A stretch of 38,042 bases of DNA. Origin: Veillonella sp. KGMB01456 (GTDB lineage Bacteria; Bacillota; Negativicutes; Veillonellales; Veillonellaceae). Below the pieces are notes generated by a model, which saw only the letters and a program-made list of their open reading frames with translations, ran no database searches and was not told where the DNA came from. This document shows positions 32,349 through 38,042 of the stretch, piece after piece. The stretch covers positions 1-38,042 of the forward strand of contig NZ_JALKIG010000020.1 of the NCBI RefSeq assembly GCF_023051165.1, written 5' to 3'. The translations under genes and the position numbers were made by a program. Each line of letters opens with the position of its first letter. Within the stretch, counting starts at the first letter, position 1.

Positions 32349-35300
32349 TTTAGCAATGGTTTCTACAGTTTTAAGCTGTGCCAAGTTAACCGCATCAGTA
32401 GCTTCCGTACCAGCCGCAACATTAATAATTTGACGAGTTGCACCCGAACCACCTACTGAAACGGCACCATAACTAGGTTTATAGGCTGCAATAATACCAG
32501 TTCGTTTTTCAAAACTTTCAGTCATAGCGTTTGCAGCATCTACGTAAGCTTGTATTGCATTTGGATCTCTCGGATTTTGCTGATATGCCACTAATTTTTC
32601 CTGGAAAATTTGAACTTTTTCAACATAATCTTGATTTGCCTGTTCGAATTCAGCAGTTTTACCTAGATAAGCTGCTACTGATGCATCATCCGTAAAGGTC
32701 ACACCATCAGGTGAATAGCCATATACTTCAGCACTTCGATTAGCCACTGCACCTAACCCCAAGGCAACCCCCGATTTTTCTGTTACAGACGTTCCATAGC
32801 CTAAGGCTGTACCGCCTTGAATAGTAACAGAACTGTTAATACCTATGGCCATGCCATAATTTGCGTTATTAACATTTGCCATAGAACCAATAGCAATACC
32901 GGAATCAGAGTTTATTACTTTCGAGAATGTGCCCAAGGAAGTTCCATAATTTGAACTACTAACAATAGCCGATTGCCCTACAGCAGTCCCCTGGAGTGAA
33001 TTAGTAACATTAGCCCTTGTACCGAGTGCAGTTCCAAATAACGAATTATCTACTATAGCCCCGTAACCAATTGCAGTACCTTGTTCCGAACCGGTTACCT
33101 TAGAAGTGGCACCATACGCACTGCTAAAATTAGAATTACTAATTTCAGATTGGGAACCAATAGCAACAGCACTTGCAGACGTTACTTTTGTTTTAGGACC
33201 AATAGCAATCGAGTTATCTCCCGTAGCCCCATCATTAAGTTTATTCTCAGTTTCGGCAGATTTAATAGATACGTATTCAATCTTATTGGCATCGACTTTA
33301 TTAGTAAGAGCAGTTAACTGAGACATATTTACAGCATCGGTACCATCAACACCAGCTGCCACGTTAGTAATTCGTTGATTACCATTGTCTAGGCCAGTTG
33401 AACTCAACTTCACCGCTCCTACAATCGGACTTTCGACAGCCGTTAAATCTGCACCATCCTTGGTATAAGTCTGCGAATCTGCATTATAAACCGCATCTGT
33501 TAAATCCGTGTACCATTTACCATCTTCACCTTTAACTAGAGGGTTACCGTCTGCATCTTTTGCGGTTTCTGCAAAGGTTACACTACCATCAGCCAAGTTA
33601 AGGTTCTTAGATAATTTAACACTTAAAGAACCACTGTCTTTGTCTGCTACAACACCGATATTATTATCTGTTAATGTTGTAGTATCTGTATTACCACCGG
33701 AAATAATTAATTCAGTGCCTAGATTGCGATGAACAATAGTATCACCATCGCCTTTAAAGTTAAGGCCTTCAGCCTCTACAGCTTGTAATTGAGCCACGTT
33801 AACCGCATCATAATCAGCAGCACCACCTGCTACGTTAGTAATACGACGACGATTGGCTTCAACCGTGGTTTCACCGATAGTATATTCAGCATTACCGACA
33901 GATACGACGCCATTTTCTTTTGTAAAAGCTTCATCAGTTAAATAAGCTTTAGTGGCAACATTATCACCTACATAAGCTAAAGATTCATAACCTAATGCTA
34001 CAGAATTATCAATAGCTGCACGAGAGTAACTACCTGATGTAGCAGATTTATTGATTGCCGTCTTTCCATCTAAACCTTGAATTGTAGAAAGAGTACCGAT
34101 AGACACAGAATCTTCACCGACACTAGTTGCCCAGTGGCCGATAGCAGTCGAATTTTTACCAGTCGCACGCGCTTGTTTCCCTAAAGCTGTCGCGTAATGA
34201 TCTTTTGCTACGGCATTTACCCCTATTGCTATGGTATTGGTATCATAAGTTTCAGCACCGGCACCTACGGATAATGTTTGGAAGCCAAAAGCTTTGGCTG
34301 CAAAACCTAATGCAGTAGAGTTCATATGCTCTTTACCTACTTCAGGTGTCGTGTCATCTCCTTCACTAATTCCATCTGAAGGTATACCGATTCCCCCACC
34401 AGAATCACGTATCGAGCCAATATATGCATTTCTACCGATTGCAGTGCCATTATAAGCGGTGCTTTCTGTAGTTGCACCTTGACCTAAACCAACCGAACGA
34501 CTCCCTTGCACTTTTGCCGTAGGACCAATAGCCGTTGTATTTTCGCCCAACGCCTGCGCCATTGTGCCGATAGCTACCGAGTTTTCTGCAGCCGAGGATG
34601 TTGCTGCTAAAACACCAATACCCACTGACTGAAGCCCTGCTGTCTTAGCACCATATGAAGCAGCTAAAGACAAATGACCTGACGCTTCTGTATCTTGAGC
34701 AATGGCAATACTCCATGCCCCAGTCGCTTTCGCCTGATTCCCCAACGCCAATGACTGTGCATTTAATGCCTGTGCATTAAACCCTAAAGCCGTCGCATCA
34801 ACGCCTTTTGCCACAGCATCTTGACCAATCGCTACAGCATGTTTGCCGTCACTAACAGTATCATAACCGACTGCTATTCCACCTGTTTGTTTTGTCTTTG
34901 TCCGATACCCTATAGCGACAGCCTTTTCCGCGTCTTTATTAACTTGAGCTTCTATACCAGCTGCCACTGAGTAAAGTCCACCTGCACCACCGGTTTCACT
35001 CATCAATCCATAGTTATTCCATGTAGGATCTGTAGCTTCTTTTATATTTGCATGGAAATAACCTTTACTATTATCTTCAAGACTTTCAGTTTTAGTATCT
35101 ACTAAAGTCTTCAGCCCTTTCAGCTGTGCCACGTTAACTGCATCAGTATCTTCACTACCTGCAGCTACATTGGTAATTTGACGAGTATCACCCGCAGTAC
35201 CTACGGAAATAGCACCTAAACCGGAGCGGTACGCAGATACAATCGCATTACGAGCATCAAAGCTAGCTTCAGCAGCCTTACTTGCTTCTTCATATTCTGT

Positions 35301-37475
35301 TTTTAATTGTTCATTATCAGGATCATCAGCTAAAGCAGCTTTTTTCTCGTTATAAACAGCTAGTTTAGCGTTAAAATCTTCTGTTGCTGTCTGATACGCT
35401 TCTGCTTTTCCAATATAAGCAGCAATATCTTCATCTGCTCCAAAGCCTACGCTATCTACATTATAGCCATGTACCTTACTTCCTCTATCGGCTACAGAGA
35501 ACGCACCTAATGCTACACCGGTATTCACATTAGCTGCTGAATCATACCCTAATGCCATAGAGGCACCACCGGATGCAGCAGAATAACTACCTAAAGCCAC
35601 TGCACTTCCAGCGCTAGTACTAGCCGAGTACCCTAATGCTGTAGCAAAACTGCCATTTTGAGCACTAGCATAAGGTCCCACTGCTACAGATTTCTCTGAA
35701 GTAACGTTACTATAATGGCCTAAAGCAGTACTTAACTTGGCACTGGCTACAGAACTTTGCCCCATTGCCATACTCCAATTGCCAGTAGCTTCTGCATTTC
35801 CACCAATACCAATGGTCCCGTATCCCAAACCTTTAGTATAGGTACCTATAGCGATGCCCATTACATTATCAGCTTCAGCTCTATTACCAATTGATACTGC
35901 TCCTACACCTGTAGCTTCCGTTGTGTCACCGATAGCAACTGCACCGCGAGCAGTTGCTTTAGCCAAAGAGCCCATAGCATTAGATTGGAATACCGCTTTT
36001 GAGCCTTGACCGACGGCTACACCACCTTGCCCCGACACAACAGCACCACTACCAATGGCAACAGCCAAACCACTACCACCATGCTCAGGATCCGAATCCA
36101 TAAAAGCACTCGCACCATTACCGATGGCTACACTATATCCGGCTGCCTTAGCCACATTACCAATAGCTACATCAGCCTGCAAAGAATCTCCTGCAACCGA
36201 GCCTAAACCAATAGCTACGCTATGTTCTGAAGTTGACGATGAATTTTGGCCAATAGCTACCCCACCATTTGCAGTAACGTTACGCCCAATAGCAACTGCA
36301 CCTTCATAAGTAGCACTTGCTTTCGGTCCAATAGCAACCGTATCCGTTGCGGTTGCTCCATCATTTCCTTTATTTTCTTCTACAGAAGAGTTAATTGAAA
36401 CATACTCTATCTTATTCGCGTCAACTTTAGTATTAAGAGCTTTCAACTGAGCCACGTTAACGGCGTCAGTATCTTCACTACCAGCTGCTACACCGGTAAT
36501 TTGACGTGTCGCAAAATCTGTACCTACCGAGGCAGCACCAAAATACGATTTATACGCAGCCGTAAGTTTTAATAGAGCTTGTTGGCTGGCAACCCATTTT
36601 GCTTCAGCTTCTTCGGCCACCACTCTTAATTCTTCATTACCTCTATCAGCTCTCCATGCCGCATATTTTTCGTCATAATCTTTTTTATTCGCTGCAATAA
36701 TATCTACAGTTGCATTATACTCGTCTATTTTTCCAAGATAAGTAAGTAATTCGGCATCACTTGTAAACGCCGCATGATCTACTGTATAGCCGTAGGTATC
36801 ATAGCCCCTATCTGCCACACTCTTAGCCCCAATTGCTACGGAAGAGCTAGTGGCAGCAACAGCATTATGACCTAATGCAATTGAATCTGCACCACTCGCA
36901 TTTGAATAACCACCTATGGCCATTGAATAATTACCGGTAGCCTGTGTTTGAATCCCCATGGCCATGCTGCGTTTTCCTGATGCAATACTCTTAATGCCCA
37001 TGCCAATAGATCCACTGCTTTTTGCTTCCGCTCTATCACCGATAGCAATGGATGATTCAGCCAAGGTTTCCGTATTACTTATCGCAGTATTACCAATCGC
37101 AATACCGGACTTTCCATATGCCTCTGCGCCCGGACCAACGGCAAGAGATCCTTCGCCCAGTGCTTTTGAGTTAGTCCCATAGGCCGCACTATGCCCAATA
37201 CCCGTAGCTGTAGCATTCCAACCGACAGCAGTATTCGATGAATTCGCGTTGGCATTAGCATTTGTACCAATGGCTACAGACGTGTCCATTTTTGTAGCCG
37301 AATTTTCCCCTATAGTAACGCCCGGACCTTCTCCCAATTGTAACTGCTGAATCACCGCATCATATACGGCCTGTTGATCTTCTGTGAGATCCGCCGCCAA
37401 CACACCTAAACTCGGGTATAGCACCGAGCTCGTAAGCAATGACGCCACTAACAGCGCTCTGGATTTTTTACTCAT
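31605..37475 (-). CDS. Trimeric autotransporter adhesin, N-terminal part, interrupted by in-frame TGA
   Basis: A 1,956-residue frame for a YadA/Hia/BadA-type (type Vc) surface adhesin. The ATG at 37475-37473 is preceded by AAGGG nine bases away. The signal peptide (MSKKSRALLVASLLTSSVLY and on) cleaves after about GVLA. Four YadA-like left-handed beta-roll heads follow, built of SxAIGxxAxAxG repeats, near plus positions 37300-36850, 36350-35500, 34950-33950 and 33250-32750. Heads 1, 2 and 4 are followed by a charged helical insert and a neck (TRQITNVAAGSEDTDAVNVA type). A stalk and the first collagen-like repeat copy come next. The frame stops at TGA 31605-31607, replacing the Arg of a RAATEDQL motif, yet continues in frame to a complete anchor. 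In Veillonella, such YadA-like proteins mediate coaggregation with other oral bacteria. Confidence 0.85.
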   Translation of the reverse strand: MSKKSRALLVASLLTSSVLYPSLGVLAADLTEDQQAVYDAVIQQLQLGEGPGVTIGENSATKMDTSVAIGTNANANANSSNTAVGWNATATGIGHSAAYGTNSKALGEGSLAVGPGAEAYGKSGIAIGNTAISNTETLAESSIAIGDRAEAKSSGSIGMGIKSIASGKRSMAMGIQTQATGNYSMAIGGYSNASGADSIALGHNAVAATSSSVAIGAKSVADRGYDTYGYTVDHAAFTSDAELLTYLGKIDEYNATVDIIAANKKDYDEKYAAWRADRGNEELRVVAEEAEAKWVASQQALLKLTAAYKSYFGAASVGTDFATRQITGVAAGSEDTDAVNVAQLKALNTKVDANKIEYVSINSSVEENKGNDGATATDTVAIGPKASATYEGAVAIGRNVTANGGVAIGQNSSSTSEHSVAIGLGSVAGDSLQADVAIGNVAKAAGYSVAIGNGASAFMDSDPEHGGSGLAVAIGSGAVVSGQGGVAVGQGSKAVFQSNAMGSLAKATARGAVAIGDTTEATGVGAVSIGNRAEADNVMGIAIGTYTKGLGYGTIGIGGNAEATGNWSMAMGQSSVASAKLSTALGHYSNVTSEKSVAVGPYASAQNGSFATALGYSASTSAGSAVALGSYSAASGGASMALGYDSAANVNTGVALGAFSVADRGSKVHGYNVDSVGFGADEDIAAYIGKAEAYQTATEDFNAKLAVYNEKKAALADDPDNEQLKTEYEEASKAAEASFDARNAIVSAYRSGLGAISVGTAGDTRQITNVAAGSEDTDAVNVAQLKGLKTLVDTKTESLEDNSKGYFHANIKEATDPTWNNYGLMSETGGAGGLYSVAAGIEAQVNKDAEKAVAIGYRTKTKQTGGIAVGYDTVSDGKHAVAIGQDAVAKGVDATALGFNAQALNAQSLALGNQAKATGAWSIAIAQDTEASGHLSLAASYGAKTAGLQSVGIGVLAATSSAAENSVAIGTMAQALGENTTAIGPTAKVQGSRSVGLGQGATTESTAYNGTAIGRNAYIGSIRDSGGGIGIPSDGISEGDDTTPEVGKEHMNSTALGFAAKAFGFQTLSVGAGAETYDTNTIAIGVNAVAKDHYATALGKQARATGKNSTAIGHWATSVGEDSVSIGTLSTIQGLDGKTAINKSATSGSYSRAAIDNSVALGYESLAYVGDNVATKAYLTDEAFTKENGVVSVGNAEYTIGETTVEANRRRITNVAGGAADYDAVNVAQLQAVEAEGLNFKGDGDTIVHRNLGTELIISGGNTDTTTLTDNNIGVVADKDSGSLSVKLSKNLNLADGSVTFAETAKDADGNPLVKGEDGKWYTDLTDAVYNADSQTYTKDGADLTAVESPIVGAVKLSSTGLDNGNQRITNVAAGVDGTDAVNMSQLTALTNKVDANKIEYVSIKSAETENKLNDGATGDNSIAIGPKTKVTSASAVAIGSQSEISNSNFSSAYGATSKVTGSEQGTAIGYGAIVDNSLFGTALGTRANVTNSLQGTAVGQSAIVSSSNYGTSLGTFSKVINSDSGIAIGSMANVNNANYGMAIGINSSVTIQGGTALGYGTSVTEKSGVALGLGAVANRSAEVYGYSPDGVTFTDDASVAAYLGKTAEFEQANQDYVEKVQIFQEKLVAYQQNPRDPNAIQAYVDAANAMTESFEKRTGIIAAYKPSYGAVSVGGSGATRQIINVAAGTEATDAVNLAQLKTVETIAKAHTELTLDGKSATAGADGKLGDYIGENNLTMAVKDVNGQKVYDLKLKNEVVIGQPGKDGKDGTPGSIGLVGPQGPAGEDGQPGKNAYGEISVKNGVDGVDGTNGKDGMTRIVYVDENDKEHTVATLEDGLKFAGDTENVTIAKKLNETLTVTGGISDASLLTDNNIGVVAQDKGGLTVKLAKNLDLADGSVRIGGTTGEDGAVTGGIYIANQKAVPTTKDGKTEDGLFITGLGNTKWDPATNGIVSS

Positions 37476-37839
37476 AAGATGTATCCCTTTCAATTAACAC
37501 TAACCTAATCGTCCCCATGTAGTGTAAGTAAAAAATTATCCAATACTTATCGTGTTTCTATATTCAGTTTTAATTCCCCAAAAAAGATGATTAAATATTA
37601 TATATTATATCCACATTAATCATTTATAATATTATAATGACATATTTATCAAAATTAATCAAACTTTTTCTTAAAATTAATTTTAAATTTTATTAATTCC
37701 TACTTTCTAAAGAACCTTATAAATTCTGTATTTCTCTTTTTATTCACATTTATTTTTGATGCATTTATCGTTTATATTTATGTCATATCAATAACATAGT
37801 AATAACTTAAAATTATATATGCTATTTAACAAAGTGCAA

Positions 37840-37875
37840 AAAAATAAAAGGTGACGGTTAACAAACCGCCACCTT
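37840..37875 (-). terminator. Minus-strand terminator near the right edge
   Basis: AAGGTGACGGTT (37848-37859) pairs with AACCGCCACCTT (37864-37875) with one mismatch. On the minus strand T4 and then T8 follow. No protein gene ends just before it inside the window. Confidence 0.75.
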
Positions 37876-37954
37876 ATCAAGTGTAAAAGCAAAATATGCT
37901 TAAATTTTTCAATCTGAAAACGTTAGTTATAAATCGTCTTTAAAAAGTATTATA
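37842..37954 (-). ncRNA. Possible small RNA upstream of the adhesin
   Basis: On the minus strand an extended -10, TG-A-TATAAT (box 37954-37949), would start a transcript near 37942 that runs about 95 bases into the terminator at 37875-37848. A small hairpin (AAGCA/TGCTT) lies between. No good -35 is visible and no frame with a ribosome site is present. Confidence 0.3.
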
Positions 37955-38042
37955 TCACAAAGACAAATGTCTATTATCACTAAAATAAGGCTTATAGGAC
38001 AAAAAGTGTGTGTGGCTTTTTTAAATTAATCCCAATAAATTG

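Overview
The window looks like chromosome from a diderm Firmicute of the class Negativicutes, most likely Veillonella or a close relative. The base composition is AT-rich and promoters are of the ordinary sigma-70 type. There is a very large YadA-like trimeric autotransporter, which requires an outer membrane, beside Firmicute-type housekeeping genes. The genus is inferred from gene content and style; no database was searched.

Layout. 1-5.0 kb: single genes separated by strong shared terminators (YihY/BrkB membrane protein, M20 amidohydrolase, LysE exporter with an odd low-complexity loop, and a nitroreductase divergent from an HxlR regulator). 5.1-6.9 kb: two proteins I cannot assign and a 0.5 kb non-coding stretch rich in inverted repeats. 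6.9-12.4 kb: LemA with an M48/HtpX-like protease, two adjacent metallophosphoesterases, an LRAT-domain protein, a cyclophilin-like lipoprotein, and an N-terminally short AlbA_2-family regulator whose promoter carries five short repeats.

12.6-23.4 kb is a catabolic island. It holds an aconitase-superfamily hydratase (YbhJ type) divergent from a LysR regulator; a MatC-like permease with a LigI-like amidohydrolase; a MarR regulator; and a four-gene operon (DUF6282 hydrolase, GalB-like PIG-L protein, RraA/LigK-type aldolase, DASS carrier). The LigI-, GalB- and LigK-like proteins match the lower steps of the protocatechuate 4,5-cleavage/gallate pathway, which end in pyruvate and oxaloacetate. No ring-cleavage oxygenase is present. 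I therefore infer a route that imports and splits tricarboxylate-type acids and feeds oxaloacetate into fermentation.

24.2-28.0 kb is core: tRNA-Arg(CCG) behind a consensus promoter with four tandem 11-bp repeats, uracil permease, an FtsW/RodA protein and TrmB. Next come a compact three-way-junction RNA candidate (28077-28171) and a long hairpin terminator.

28.6-37.5 kb is one giant adhesin frame (about 2,970 codons) broken by a single in-frame TGA at 31605-31607. The TGA lies in the first of three tandem 804-bp repeats, exactly where the other two copies have an arginine codon. The last 0.5 kb holds no protein gene I can support, but does hold a minus-strand terminator and a possible small RNA.
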